From: Galeruca laticollis
Taxonomy: Eukaryota; Arthropoda; Insecta; Coleoptera; Chrysomelidae
Reading direction: 5' to 3'
DNA: 64,000 nt
Assembly (NCBI GenBank): GCA_963921935.1
Contig: OY998177.1
Span: 13,181,280-13,245,279, forward strand
Both the position numbers and the translations under genes were made by a program. The notes beneath the pieces are model-generated. The model did no database searches. It saw only the letters and a list, made by a program, of their open reading frames with translations, and was not told the DNA's origin. Shown here one piece after another: positions 21,333-32,884 of the stretch; within the stretch, counting starts at the first letter, position 1, and each line of letters opens with the position of its first letter.

Positions 21333-23732
21333 GGGGTACGTCGTGTACCCCACATTTTTTTGCTTTACAACTCTCAAGATATTCTATATTTTCATTATTA
21401 CTTATATCTAAATAATAAAAAAGCAATATTTGTTTTTGAATATAATTTTAATAGCATATTCGATACAAATATAATGAAGAAATACAAAAAATAATATTTT
21501 ACATGACGAAGTTAATTAGAAAATTCTGGATCCAATAAACTACATTTTGAAATTTTTTTGATTTCGTAGTTACATGATGATCAGGACAAACAAAGTTTCT
21601 GCATCTGTCACACTTACTTCTGCTCTTCTTGTCATATTTTCTAGGGCAGAGTACACACCTTCCCATGGATTTTTGATTGCCCTGGATTCTTGTACTAGGT
21701 CCAGGATCTAAGGTGCCTATAAAATCATACATTGCATTTAGTATACGTTTGTGAAACGTCACACCCGATTGTAGTCGTCTTTCAACATAGGGTTTTATAA
21801 GTTGCTGTCCCATGTCTAGTAAAAAGTCTCTGCGTTTATGTGTACCAGTTGTACTAAGCTGGGGTTTTTTTGTTATCCACAACACAAATGCATTTAGACA
21901 AGCAATGTCAATTGTATTTTGGAACAAAACAAATGGCCACCTTTTGGTCGATCTTTTCACCGAGTATTCATTTACCATTTTGTCCATGGTGTCAACCGAG
22001 CCTTTTGTGTGATTGTAATGTAGAATTATTTCTGGCTTATAATCGGTCTCTTCTCCCGAAATTTTGTAATCATGGTGCTCAGTGCTGAGAAGAATGACGG
22101 CTTTATTTTTAGCAGGAATATATGAAACTAAGGTATATTTATCTTGAAATGCGGAAGACTTCTCGGTTTTTGAAGGATGTGGTAGGAGAACTGGAGGAAT
22201 ATCCTGTTTTATCTTCCTCATGGTTCCACATAGAGTCAGATTTTTGTTCAAAAGCTCGTTAGCAAGAGGAATACTGGTGAAAAAGTTATCAGTTGTTATT
22301 CCGTAACCACCTTCAATACCTTCAACTAGGTCGAGAACCACTCTTTCCGGTTTATTTCCTTCCTTTCCCGTGTAAATTTGAAGGTTTAGAGCATATGTTG
22401 AGTCATTATCCACAAGAGCCCAAATTTTGATTCCGTATTTAGCGGGCTTCGATTTCATATAAACTCGGAAGGGACACTTTCCTCTAAAAGATACTAGTTG
22501 CTCGTCAACTGTGAGATGCGAGTTGGGCAAATAGTGTTATTTGCAATATCCTACAAACTTTTCAAAGACATTTCTAAAAGCAGCCAATTTATCAAGTTTC
22601 CTGCGCTCTGCTCTAGTTGTAAGATCATCAAATCGTATAAAACGTAAAATGTTGACAAATCTATCACGCGCCATTGATGCAGTAAATATCGGCCTACTAA
22701 AAAGTGAATTTTTGGTCCAAAGGAAGTGAATAGGTTCTGTGTTTGCCTTTAGCGCCCCAGCTATGATCAAAATACCAAATGCGGCATACATTTCAACAGG
22801 GTCTACAGGTTGCCATTGACGTTGTTTGTTACGGTTTTTAGTGTTCCATTCCTCATAATATTTATCAGCTTTTTGGTTAGTGCACTCAACAATAATTTGA
22901 ACTATTTCAGCGCCAATAAACAATTTGAAGCAATCGGATAGGGAAGAAATATTTTCTGACGTCGAAGTGAGTCCTGGTTTTCTTGTGATTATATTTTGCA
23001 TTGCCGCTCGTGCGGGTCTAGGTGCCTTTCTGTTCCAAACTGATCCATTTTTTGATACATATGTAGGATCACTATCATCAATTTGATCATTTTCTTCATC
23101 AGTCTAAAAGTAGATGTATTATGTACATTTTTCAATAAAGTTCATATCAATATAGCATACCTCACAAATCTCAGGTTTAACATCTTGAATTTCTATGTTG
23201 TCTTCTAACTCAGAACACTCAGAATCTGTTTCTAAAACGTTCTCACCCTCATCACTCTCATCAACCCACTGTAAGGCAGTTGCACGATCTGTAGATGTAG
23301 ATAAATCCAATTTCCTTTTCTGCGACATATCGCAACACCGACTCACGAAACAAGAGTAACAGTCTCAACATGCGTATCAAATAATACTAACTAAAATAAA
23401 TATGTCTGTGTGTACGTGATGTATGAGCGCATCGGCAACGGTCGGCTTTGCCTACAACTAATACGAGTCGGATGCAAAGTTACGTTGTCTGAAACAGCAT
23501 TGCCAACCTTGCTTTCAAGACTAATAAAAAAATACATGGATGCCGAATGGGGTACAAAATGTACCCCACCTAATTATTTTCACATTTATTTAAAAAAATA
23601 AAAAAACTGTTTTTTTGATATATGTACTGATAAATTAGGGTCCAACTGAGGATTACTCAGCAGCATTTTTTTATTCTAACCAAAATGCAAAAAATACGCC
23701 CAAAAACAGAATGTGGGGTACATTCGTACCCC
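21333..23732. repeat. Three copies of a GGGGTAC-N4/5-GTACCCC quasi-palindrome
   Basis: Copies at 21333-21351 (spacer GTCGT), 23550-23568 (spacer AAAAT) and 23715-23732 (spacer ATTC). One is near the left end of the piggyBac and two near the right end, each close to a GATGCCGG/GATGCCGA word. They look like repeated binding sites for the element's transposase, which is inference. Confidence 0.6.
21499..23346 (-). pseudogene. piggyBac transposase, spliced, one in-frame stop
   Basis: Exon 1 is 23346-23161 (acidic N-terminus, SQKRKLDLSTSTDRATALQW). A 57-bp intron, 23160-23104 (GTATGC to TTTTAG), leads to exon 2, which reads on to 21499. The N-terminal dimerisation region gives WKPVDPVEMYAAFGILIIAGA-like sequence. 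A TAA at 22534-22536 interrupts FVGYCK-HYLPNSHLTVDE. The catalytic Asp triad is intact: TVDEQLVSFRGKCPF, GITTDNFFTSIPLA and GSVDTMDKMV. The C-terminal Cys-rich domain is CVLCPRKYDKKSRSKCDRCRNFVCPDH. Only the single stop separates this copy from a full-length protein of about 580 residues. Confidence 0.85.
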
Positions 23733-23999
23733 CCTCCGGTATCCGAAGGCAATTGTCGGTATAAGCTCTTTCACATCTTTCTTGCGATACTTCACCTCAC
23801 TTGGTATTCTTTTTGTAGTTGCGAAGCATTATCTAACACAAGAAAACATGTAAAAAGTACGGTATTATTCACAACCATTTCCATGGAAAATTTAAATATT
23901 CACAACAATTAAACCATCTTAAATAATACCCCCAACCATAAATCTCCACTAAACCTATATATGAAAAAGTTAAAATTTTGCCTGAATCGCACCGATTTC

Positions 24000-24267
24000 T
24001 GGAAAGGAATAATTATCTTCTTTTGTGATTGTTTTTATAGAGATTTCCAATAAGGTCAATTGTTGGTTGGGAGCTGCATACTAAAAGTTTCCGGAATTCG
24101 AGAAGGTGGTTTTAATATATAAGAGACTACCCACCAGTGGCGAGTCACTCTACAATTTATCTGATACTGAACAGACGTGAATATATTAATAGTGTGATTA
24201 GTGATTAAACTGTGAACAGTGTATTTAATATAAATTAGAGTTAAGTGTGTACATAAATTAAACATAA
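24000..24267 (+). repeat. Left part of a solo Gypsy LTR split by the Penelope dimer
   Basis: 24000-24267 plus 31067-31178 form one LTR when the Penelope insertion is removed. The right part ends CCGTGTGTATAAATTTATTC then CCACCCG..., strongly like the 3' LTR of the macrodomain Gypsy at 7990-8067. No Gypsy coding sequence adjoins it, so it is a solo LTR of a related family. The 5' border is not resolved. Confidence 0.6.
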
Positions 24268-24540
24268 ATTGAATAGATGAGGCTTTTACTTGATGAAGAT
24301 CTATACTGAACGATGAAATAAAACAATATAGTTTGTTTAAATCTTCATATATTTGAACTAATGTTCAATTTAAACTTGTTGACGCGTTTCACTAACACAG
24401 TAGCTTTGTCAAAACGAATGAAGGTAAAATATAAAAATGTCTTAATATATACAGTGCTAAATCTATTTACTAAGGTTAACAATGGTATTAAAAGATATTA
24501 CCTGGAAATTCATTCACTACAAACATTCCTAAGCTATCTT

Positions 24541-24942
24541 CTAGGTAAAGAGGTTCAATAAAGGAGACTGATTGATATCTATTTGGTCGTTAAGGAGATT
24601 ACCTGAATATTTATTTTTGTTAATCTCTAGGGCTTCTAATAAATTTAAACTAAAGGATTTACCGACTACATGGAGAATTTGAAAATTTGGGTCGAAAATG
24701 TGTTGGTTTTCTAATAAATGATTTGAATAGTTAGAATCTAATTTTTTTTTGTCATAGCTACGTTTGTGTTCCGAAATTCTAGTTTTAAAATTTCTAAAAG
24801 TTCTACCGATATAAATTTTATCACAATTGTCATTACCACATTTTAATTTATAAACTCCTGATTTGTTTAATTTTGAAGATTTAGATTTATTATTTTTAAT
24901 GAATTTGGATAAATTGTGATCAGTTTTAAAGGAAATATTCAT
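24541..24942 (-). pseudogene. Penelope GIY-YIG endonuclease fragment (left arm)
   Basis: 133 codons reading FKTDHNLSKFIKNNKSKSSKLNKSGVYKLKCGNDNCDKIYIGRTFRNFKTRISEHKRSY. GVYKL and IYIGRT are the GIY and YIG motifs. The catalytic Arg in FKTRISEH is present, and a conserved Glu/Asn region follows (NYSNHLLENQHIFD). It nicks DNA for target-primed reverse transcription in complete elements. The protein lacks its RT in this arm. Confidence 0.85.
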
Positions 24943-25045
24943 GTCTAAAGTTTCTAAAAATGATTTAATTTTTAAGGATGGTGTTCCAAAGTATGTTACG
25001 CTTTTAAATTGTCTATTATTTTTATCTGAAGTAAACTTACATAAA

Positions 25046-25535
25046 CTCGATTCACAATAATATCAAATTTACCGTAGAACTTGAACAAAATAAGTCTATA
25101 AACTTTCTAGACCTTACAATTTCAAATATAAATAATAAACATGATTTTTCTATATTTCATAAACCATCACATACAGATGTTACAATTCATAATAGTTCGG
25201 TCCACCCATTCAGTCATGAACTAGCAGCTTTCAATAGTATGATACACAGACTCTTAACAGTCCCATTAAATATTAATAATTATACCAAAGAATTAAATAT
25301 CATAAAACAAATAGCAGTTAATAATAATTACGATCCAAATTAAATTGACAATATCATAAATAAAAAGATAAAAAAACAGACTTTAGAACAAGTATTCCCT
25401 TCAGATAAAAATAATAGACAATTTAAAAGCTTAACATACTTTGGAACACCATCCTTAAAAATTAAATAATTTTTAGAAACTTTAGACATGAATATTTCCT
25501 TTAAAACTGATCACAATTTATCCAAATTCATTTAA
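25046..25535 (+). pseudogene. Penelope RT C-terminal fragment (left arm)
   Basis: Reads IKFTVELEQNKSINFLDLTISNINNKHDFSIFHKPSHTD, then HPFSHELAAFNSMIHRLLTVPL. These are the hallmark thumb motifs of Penelope reverse transcriptases. Two in-frame stops (PN-stop-IDN, KIK-stop-FLE) disable it. Confidence 0.8.
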
Positions 25536-25925
25536 ATTGTCTATTATTTTTATCTGAAGGGAATACTTGTTCTAAAGTCTGTTTTTTTATCTTTTTATTT
25601 ATGATATTGTCAATTTAATTTGGATCGTAATTATTATTAACTGCTATTTGTTTTATGATATTTAATTCTTTGGTATAATTATTAATATTTAATGGGACTG
25701 TTAAGAGTCTGTGTATCATACTATTGAAAGCTGCTAGTTCATGACTGAATGGGTGGACCGAACTATTATGAATTGTAATATCTGTATGTGATGGTTTATG
25801 AAATTAGAAAAATCATGTTTATTATTTATATTTGAAATTGTAAGGTCTAGAAAGTTTATAGACTTATTTTGTTCAAGTTCTACGGTAAATTTGATATTAT
25901 TGTGAATCGAGTTTATGTAAGTTTA
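25536..25925 (-). pseudogene. Penelope RT C-terminal fragment (right arm)
   Basis: Reverse-complement copy of about 25046-25415 with the same stops. It forms the inner part of the palindrome. Confidence 0.8.
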
Positions 25926-26014
25926 CTTCAGATAAAAATAATAGACAATTTAAAAGCGTAACATACTTTGGAACACCATCCTTAAAAATTAAATCATTTT
26001 TAGAAACTTTAGAC

Positions 26015-26416
26015 ATGAATATTTCCTTTAAAACTGATCACAATTTATCCAAATTCATTAAAAATAATAAATCTAAATCTTCAAAATTAAACAAATCAGG
26101 AGTTTATAAATTAAAATGTGGTAATGACAATTGTGATAAAATTTATATCGGTAGAACTTTTAGAAATTTTAAAACTAGAATTTCGGAACACAAACGTAGC
26201 TATGACAACAAAAAATTAGATTCTAACTATTCAAATCATTTATTAGAAAACCAACACATTTTCGACCCAAATATTGAAATTCTCCATGTAGTCGATAAAT
26301 CCTTTAGTTTAAATTTATTAGAAGCCCTAGAGATCAACAAAAATAAATATTCATGTAATCTCCTTAACGACCAAATAGATATCAATCAGTCTCCTTTATT
26401 GAACCTCTTTACCTAG
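26015..26416 (+). pseudogene. Penelope GIY-YIG endonuclease fragment (right arm)
   Basis: Mirror copy of the left-arm GIY-YIG ORF with only five to six amino-acid differences (for example DNKKLDS for DKKKLDS, and SCN for SGN). The motifs GVYKLKC and IYIGRT are retained. The high identity of the arms dates the dimer as young, or recently gene-converted. Confidence 0.85.
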
Positions 26417-26942
26417 AAGATAGCTTAGGAATGTTTGTAGTGAATGAATTTCCAGGTAATATCTTTTAATACCATTGTTAACCTTAGTAAATAGATTTAG
26501 CACTGTATATAATAAGAGGTGGCAACGGTGTGTGGAAATAATAAAGTGTTTATAAAATTCGCCTGCATTTATTTCGATATATCGGAAAGTGCAGCGAAAA
26601 TTAATTAACTAGAATTTGAATTGTGTAAACAAAAGGTAAAGTACGTAGTGCTACAAAAAAAAACAAAGAAAAACGTTAGATTTTGTAAAAACAATTAAAT
26701 AAATAGGTTAGAATTAAGTTACTGAAATAAAAAGCAATTGATTTAAGGCGAGTTCAAAACGATATAATTCGCGACGTTGTCAATTTAAAAAATAAAGGAC
26801 AAAATAAAGAAAGAAACTAGATATATATAATAAGTGGTTGGATAGATTAAGTATCTCCGAAGAGTTGATCTGGGTACCTTGGTCTTACGCTACCACGAAA
26901 ATAGTATAATCAAATAGTAGTTGAATACAAAATATAAACAAA

Positions 26943-27737
26943 ATGGATAGTGATGATTATTCTACAGAAGATTCAAAGAAAAGAAAAATGGATGGATTAT
27001 TTGAAGTTAGCAAGAGGACTAACAGAACCCCACCTAAAAGTAAAAAAGATGAAAAGTTAGATGAAATCTTAGCGTTAATGAAGGAAATGTCTGCAGATCA
27101 AAAGGTTATGAAATGGGAACAGCAACTAATTAAAAACGAGATCAAAGAAACTAAAGATCAACAGGCTCTGTTTAACGAGGAAATATTAAAGTTGAAAGTT
27201 GAAAATGAAGTATTGAGAAAAGAAAACCAAGCAATTAAAAAAGAAAATGCAGAAATGAAAACAGAAATGGAAGATATGAAAAAAACAATGGAAATTATAG
27301 ATAAAGAAAGAAGAAAAAATAATGTGATGATAAATGGATTGAAACTTGATACTAATGAGCCGTCGAAATTGGTGGAAAATGTCAGAAACTTTTTGAGTCA
27401 ACAGCTAAAAATAAATATCGAGCCTAAAGCAGTTAACAAGATAGGGGAGAAAATGTGTATAGTGGAATGTCAAAAAGAAGCTGATAAAGAAAAAATTATG
27501 GCAAATAAAGCTAAATTAAAGGAGAGGAAAGAAGAAAGAGTTTTTATAAATAATGATATGACCAAGAAGGAAAGAGAAAAACAAAAAGAGATAAGGATGT
27601 TTGCAAAATTAGAAAATCATAAGGGAAAAGAAGTAAAAATGGGATACAATAAGGTAACAGTAAATGGGCAAGAATGGAGATGGGATAAAGAAACAAATAG
27701 AATGAAAATACTGGAAAAAATACATCCAAAAAACTAA
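26943..27737 (+). CDS. LINE ORF1 protein, coiled coil
   Basis: 264 codons, intact. Residues about 35-130 are a long Lys/Glu-rich coiled coil with heptad Leu/Ile/Met (LKVENEVLRKENQAIKKENAEMKTEMEDMKK). Residues about 130-255 are a basic C-terminal domain (RRKNNVMINGLKLD, then VECQKEADKEKIMANKAKLK). This resembles the RNA-binding ORF1 proteins of L1/RTE-like LINEs, which bind the element RNA and act as chaperones. Confidence 0.75.
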   Translation: MDSDDYSTEDSKKRKMDGLFEVSKRTNRTPPKSKKDEKLDEILALMKEMSADQKVMKWEQQLIKNEIKETKDQQALFNEEILKLKVENEVLRKENQAIKKENAEMKTEMEDMKKTMEIIDKERRKNNVMINGLKLDTNEPSKLVENVRNFLSQQLKINIEPKAVNKIGEKMCIVECQKEADKEKIMANKAKLKERKEERVFINNDMTKKEREKQKEIRMFAKLENHKGKEVKMGYNKVTVNGQEWRWDKETNRMKILEKIHPKN

Positions 27738-27820
27738 ATAAAGAACCTGATATTCATGGTAACAGAGAAAAAGACACGGTAACGGAATTTGATCAAAATA
27801 AAGTAAAATTAGCACCGGAA

Positions 27821-30723
27821 ATGTGGAGAATTGGAACATGGAATGTTAGAAGTATTTTAGGAAAAGAAAAAGAATTAGAAGAAGAGTTTGAAAATACAAA
27901 CTTGAGAATACTAGCTATAACAGAGACAAAGAAAAAAGGACAAGGGATAGTGAATATGGATAATGGTCATATACTCGTATATAGTGGCATTGAAAATGAG
28001 AAAAGAGCGGCAGCAGGAGTTGCATGCATAATACATAAGAACAAATTACTGGATGGACGGGATGGTCGGAAAGATTACTGGTGATAGAAATGAAAAATAA
28101 AAATATGGACACAAAAACTATAATAATTGTATATGGACCAAATGAAGACGATACAGTAGGAAATAAAGATAGGTTTTGGGAAGATCTAACTATGGCTACA
28201 GAAAATGCAAAAGGGAAAATAATTATACTTGGAGATTTAAATAGCAGAGTGGGAACAAAAGATGACATTTACAGTACAGTGATAGGAAAACATGGTGAAG
28301 CATTTAGGAATAATAATGGAGAACGGCTGTTGGATTTTTGCATATTACACAATTTTATTGTAACTAATACATTTTTCCAACATAAAGACATACATAAATA
28401 TACACGTGTGATGGAAAGCAGAAATGAAAGGTCCATAATAGATTACATATTAGTGGAAAATAGAAATAGAAAGGAAGTATTGGATACCAAAGTTAGAAGA
28501 GGACCAGAAATGGGAAGTGACCACTATTTACTTGTAACAAAAATAAGAGAACAAGTAGAAATTACAAATCATAATAGGCAAAAAGTAGAAAAAAGAATAG
28601 AATATGAATCGGTCAGATCATACAAACTTCAAAACAAAGATATGGCAGAGAAATACAAAACGGCATTATCAGGAAAGTTATTAAATAATTGTGATATAAT
28701 GAAAAATGGAAATTTAGAAGAAATGTGGGATTATTTCAAAAAAACCGTTTTGGAAACCGCTAAAGAAATATGTGGTTGTAGCAAGAAAACTAATAAGAAA
28801 AAACAAACAGCTTGGTGGACGGATGAAATTAAAATAAAAGTAAAATTAAAAAAAGAAGCGTGGAAAATATATATAAATAACAGAACAACGAAAAATTATG
28901 AAGTGTACAAAGAGAAGAGGAAAAAGGTGAAAGAGATGGTAACAGTAGCTAAAAGAAATCAGTGGAAAGAATTTGGCGAAAAAATGGAAAGCAATAGTAA
29001 ATCAAATCAAAAACTGTTTTACAAAACATTGAAGTTATTAAGAAAGGAAAAACCACAAGAAAAAACATGGATAAAAAATAAAAAAGGAGATATACTAAGA
29101 AATGAAAACGAAGTAATTGATAGATGGAAAGAGTATTTTGAGGAATTACTACGAGCAGACAACAGAATTCAGGACATTAACAAAAAAAAGGATGCAATAA
29201 TAGAAAATAAAGACATTGTAACTCTAAAAGAATTACAGGAAATAATACATGAATTGAAAAATGGAAAATCTCCAGGAATTGATAAATTAACAGCAGAAAT
29301 GTTCAAAAATTTAGGGGAAACAGGAACAAAAATATTATTGACAATATACAACAGGGCGTGGAGTGAAGAACAGATTCCAGAAGATTGGAAGACAGCCTTA
29401 ATAGTTCCAATATATAAAAAGGGGGATAGACAAGACTGCAATAATTATAGAGGAATAAATCTACTTTGTACTGCTATGAAAGTCTACGAGAAGATTATAG
29501 ACAGTAAGATAAGACCAGGGATAGAAAATACTCTCGAAGAATCGCAAAGTGGATTTAGAAGAGGGCGAAGCATCCAAGACTACATATTCACAGTGAAACA
29601 GATAATTGAGAAGTTCTCACAACAAGAAAAAGAGGTATATATGGGATTAATAGACATGGAAAAATCTTTTGACAAAGTACCAAGGGAGAAGTTATGGAAA
29701 GTACTAGAAGGAAGGGGAGTAAATTACAAAATAATAGATATAATCAAAAACATTTACAAAAATAATATAAATTGTGTAATATACAGGAATAAAACATCAG
29801 AACCATTTTCAACACAAGAAGGATTAAGGCAAGGAGGGGGACTAAGTCCATTATTATTTACAATTTTTATTGATGAAATAATTAAAAAATCGTCAACTAA
29901 AATGGCAAAACTACACATTGGATACAAACATTTAGGAAGAGTGGATATATCAGAAGCAGCTTTTGCAGATGATTTAATAATTATGGCAGGGAAAGAGAAG
30001 GATTTACAAAAGAATATGGAAATATGGAGCACGGTATCGGATGAATTTGGAATGACAGTGAATCAAAGTAAAACCAAAGTTATGGTTATAGGACCGAAAC
30101 AAAAACATCTAAATATACAGTTAGAGGGAATACAAATTGAGCAAGTTAGAAGATATAAATACTTGGGAGTAGAAATAGAAGAAAATGGGACGCAGGAAGT
30201 CGAAATTAACAATAGAGTACAAAAAACGATGAAACTTTATCACACGATGAACTCGACATTCATAAATAAAAAGGAAATTTCCAAGAAAACGAAGTTAAAT
30301 GTATTTAAAACAATTTACCGGCCAATATTAACATTCGGATGTGAATCTTGGGTATTAACAAAGAGACAAAAGAGTCGAATACAAGCAGTTGAGATGAAGT
30401 ATCTTAGGCGAGTTAAAGGAGTCACAAAGAAAGACAAACTAAGAAGTACGGAAATAAGAGAAGACCTTGAAATAGAATCAACACTTAAATTTATTGAAAA
30501 GAGACAATTAATCTGGTGGGGACATTTACAAAGAATGAACGATACAAGACCAGTTAAAAAAGTATGGCAATCAAAAATACAAAAAAGAACGAAAAAGGGA
30601 AGACCAAAACAAACATGGGATGGTGTTATGGTAGGCATAATGCAAGAAAAAGGAAAAACATGGACAGAGGCAAAAACAATGGCAAGAGATAAACAACAAT
30701 GGGCTAAATTTGTACACGAATAA
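27821..30723 (+). pseudogene. LINE ORF2: AP endonuclease and reverse transcriptase, one frameshift
   Basis: The endonuclease starts at MWRIGTWNVRSILGKEKEL, with ITETKKKG carrying the catalytic Glu. A frame change near 28050-28084 follows (the ORF ends GRKDYW-stop while the next frame reads WSERLLVIEMKNKNMDTKTIIIVYGP). The rest, 28081-30723 (880 codons), is open: GDLNSRVG and GSDHYLLV complete the endonuclease. RT shows NGKSPGIDKLTAEMFK, VPIYKKGDRQDCNNYRGINLL, SGFRRGRSIQDYI, EGLRQGGGLSPLLF and FADDLIIMA. The C-terminus has the GCESWVLTK and IWWGHLQRM motifs common to insect RTE-like LINEs. Confidence 0.88.
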
Positions 30724-30844
30724 AATTCTATCTGGACCAAAGCATCAATGAAAAAATGAATATATGTCTTAAGTATAATGCGATGTAATTGAAATAATTG
30801 TAAAAGTATACCCTACACCATATACTATGGTAATTGGGTTTCTG

Positions 30845-30846
<2 letters not shown>

Positions 30847-30906
<60 letters not shown>
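30847..30906. repeat. (TA)n tract at the LINE 3' end
   Basis: About 30 TA units that end at the target duplication. It is best read as the simple-sequence tail of the LINE, though part may be target-derived because the target itself starts TATATA. Confidence 0.9.
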
Positions 30907-30915
<9 letters not shown>

Positions 30916-31066
30916 AGACATTTTTATATTTTACCTTCATTCGTTTTGACAAAGCTACTGTGTTAGTGAAACGCGTCAACAAGTTTAAATTGAACATTAA
31001 GTAGTTCAAATATATGAAGATTTAAACAAACTATATTGTTTTATTTCATCGTTCAATTAAACATAA

Positions 31067-31178
31067 GTGAATAGTGTATAAGTGTATAAATAAATCAAGT
31101 AAGTACATATGCCGTGTGTATAAATTTATTCCACCCGTTGTGTTAAAAATTATTTAAATAAATAAAGTTAACGTTACA
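31067..31178 (+). repeat. Right part of the split solo LTR
   Basis: It continues the LTR of 24000-24267 and ends AACGTTACA, a CA terminus. It contains TTAAATAAATAAAG, a likely polyadenylation region. See the left part for the relation to the Gypsy at 2.5-8 kb. Confidence 0.6.
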
Positions 31179-32812
31179 GATAGTTGGTGGTATAATTCCT
31201 GTACACAAGGTAAAGATAGAGGTTTTTCATATTTTGATGCTTTGAATCTGTTTTGTTTGTTAACTGATTATATTATTTGTTCGTCCTATTTCGAACATTT
31301 TATTTAACATTTCTTTAGGATAATTGTTTTTTCTTAGTACAGCTTTTGCTTTTTCATTAGCTTTATACCTAGATTCAGGATCTGAATGAATAGCTCTATC
31401 AACCAAATTAACAATCATCAACACATACCACATAACGATGAAGTTCCAAGCTGATCATCGATCTGGAATAATTGATGAGAAATGGCAGCAGTTTGGCCAG
31501 TTTTCTTGTAGTTACCGCAATGTATTCTTTCAAAATGTACATATATTTGGTTACATTTCGAGACCCAATAAAAATTATTGCAGATGTTGTGCACTTAATA
31601 TGCCGGACAATATAATGGGACACCCAGTATATAGCTGTAGTTTGTTTTCCATTAATACCGTCTGTACGACCTTGCTCCATCCATTGGTAACCTTATGAAT
31701 TATTTTATTGAAAGACATCATTCCTGTGTGCTAGGCAACTCACACAGCAGCTAGTATAAAGAATTGCCTGGATCTTACATTTAACATTTTATTAATTTTC
31801 GTTACTTACTTAAAGTTGAAATTGGTTTTCAGACACCATATTTTAATAAAAGGAATGTTATATTCAGGCAGAAATAGAAAATTTAATAATAAATTTCCAT
31901 CATTTATTCAAGTAACCACTGTATAATTGTCTAGTGAGCGGTATATTTTTTAATAAATGGATAAAAATCAATAAATTGTATAGTGTTATATTCAACTTTT
32001 ATGAATTAATTTAAGGCATTTCAAGGTTGTTATATTAATTATTGCGCAAAAGCTATGAGTCAGATTAGTATTCTAGACAAAACTTAAACAAAACAGTTTA
32101 GGCGTAATAGATAATATTTAAATATATTTGTTTATAGTAGTCAATCCAAGATAACTCAATTTATCCAATACGATTCTGATAAAAAAAATAATGATTTTAA
32201 TAAATTACAATTGATATTAAAAACATCAAAAACGTTATAAGTGATAAGGCTAATTAGTATAGAAATTTCATACATGAATTATATTTAGCCGCAAATTGTT
32301 TAAATGCAAATCTTTCCCATACTTTATGCTGCATGCCATAGTGTTGCCAGCTATTCAATCTTAACAGGGGATCTACCTACTGTTTTATTTCATTTTTATT
32401 TGTGATCTTATTGTTAAAGCCTCTCAAAACAGGAATTACATAATGGTGTTGAAATATGTAGGTATATATGAGTGGTTGATTAGAAAAATGTTGTATCTAA
32501 AAGTTTATTTCGAATTAATTTATCAATAAATATTAGGAAATAAATATTCAGATTTGTGTAAAAGAATGAAGTTTCTATACAATAAAACACAGTTTCATTA
32601 GATCATGATTACTAAAATCGTATTATCATGGCATGGTATGAAGACGATTTGTTTTCGTAATATTATATTGTTTGTCTTGGTAAGAGAATATCTGCTTGGC
32701 AACTGTGGTCGATTCACAGATTTTTCATTCGCGTCAAAGTAATTGATAAGTTTGTAGTGATTTCAAGTGAAATATCGTGTTGATTAAGAACAATTTGTGG
32801 TTTAAGTGAAAA
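31179..32812. other. Non-coding DNA upstream of a candidate host exon
   Basis: No supported gene. At about 31617 one mariner-like end (GGGACACCCAGTA) appears without a visible partner. The last 100 bases before 32813 may be the 5' UTR and promoter of the host gene whose first exon follows. Confidence 0.4.
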
Positions 32813-32884
32813 ATGTCGGACTATCCAACCAATTTTCCCCCTCAAACTTACTCTTCATCTTTTTATATCAACGCATTAGCAGAA
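32813..32884 (+). CDS. Candidate first coding exon of an unidentified host gene
   Basis: An ATG in a fair context (GTGAAAAATG) opens a 24-codon segment beginning MSDYPTNFPPQTYSSS. It ends exactly at a strong donor (GAA|GTAAGG) in phase 0. A possible partner exon in the same phase lies at 43604-43705. The peptide is not recognised. It could also be a chance ORF, but the ATG, composition change and donor together make an exon plausible. Confidence 0.4.

Larger units (their letters stand above)
21270..23755 (-). mobile_element. piggyBac-type DNA transposon
   Basis: The transposase gene is bracketed by inverted subterminal repeats CCTTCGGATGCCGGAGGG (from 21292) and its near-match on the other strand (23733-23752). 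The quasi-palindrome GGGGTAC-N5-GTACCCC lies close to each end. A TTAA lies at 21266 on the left, but I could not find the matching TTAA on the right, so the exact ends are open. The left flank is the Penelope fragment. Confidence 0.7.
26517..30906 (+). mobile_element. Non-LTR retrotransposon inserted in the Penelope dimer
   Basis: TATATAATAAG is duplicated at 26506-26516 and 30907-30917. The element has a 5' UTR (26517-26942), ORF1, ORF2 with endonuclease and RT, a short 3' UTR and a (TA)n tail (30847 onward). Only one frame break is seen in ORF2. It appears full length. Confidence 0.85.
24268..31055. mobile_element. Penelope-like element as a head-to-head inverted dimer
   Basis: ATTAAACATAA is duplicated at 24257-24267 and 31056-31066. 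With the nested LINE (26517-30906) removed, the left arm (about 24312-25415) and the right arm (about 25535-26505 plus 30917-31053) are inverted copies of nearly identical sequence around a roughly 120-bp centre. Each arm carries GIY-YIG coding sequence facing outwards and RT-tail sequence in the middle. Only the C-terminal part of the Penelope protein is present. Confidence 0.8.

Noticed and set aside
27186..28268. Minus-strand Phe/Ile/Leu-rich ORFs resembling membrane proteins
   Set aside because: They are complements of Lys/Glu-rich LINE ORF1/ORF2 codons and are not genes.
31600..31640. Mariner-like terminal sequence GGGACACCCAGTA
   Set aside because: No inverted partner with TA flanks within several kb, so I did not call an element.
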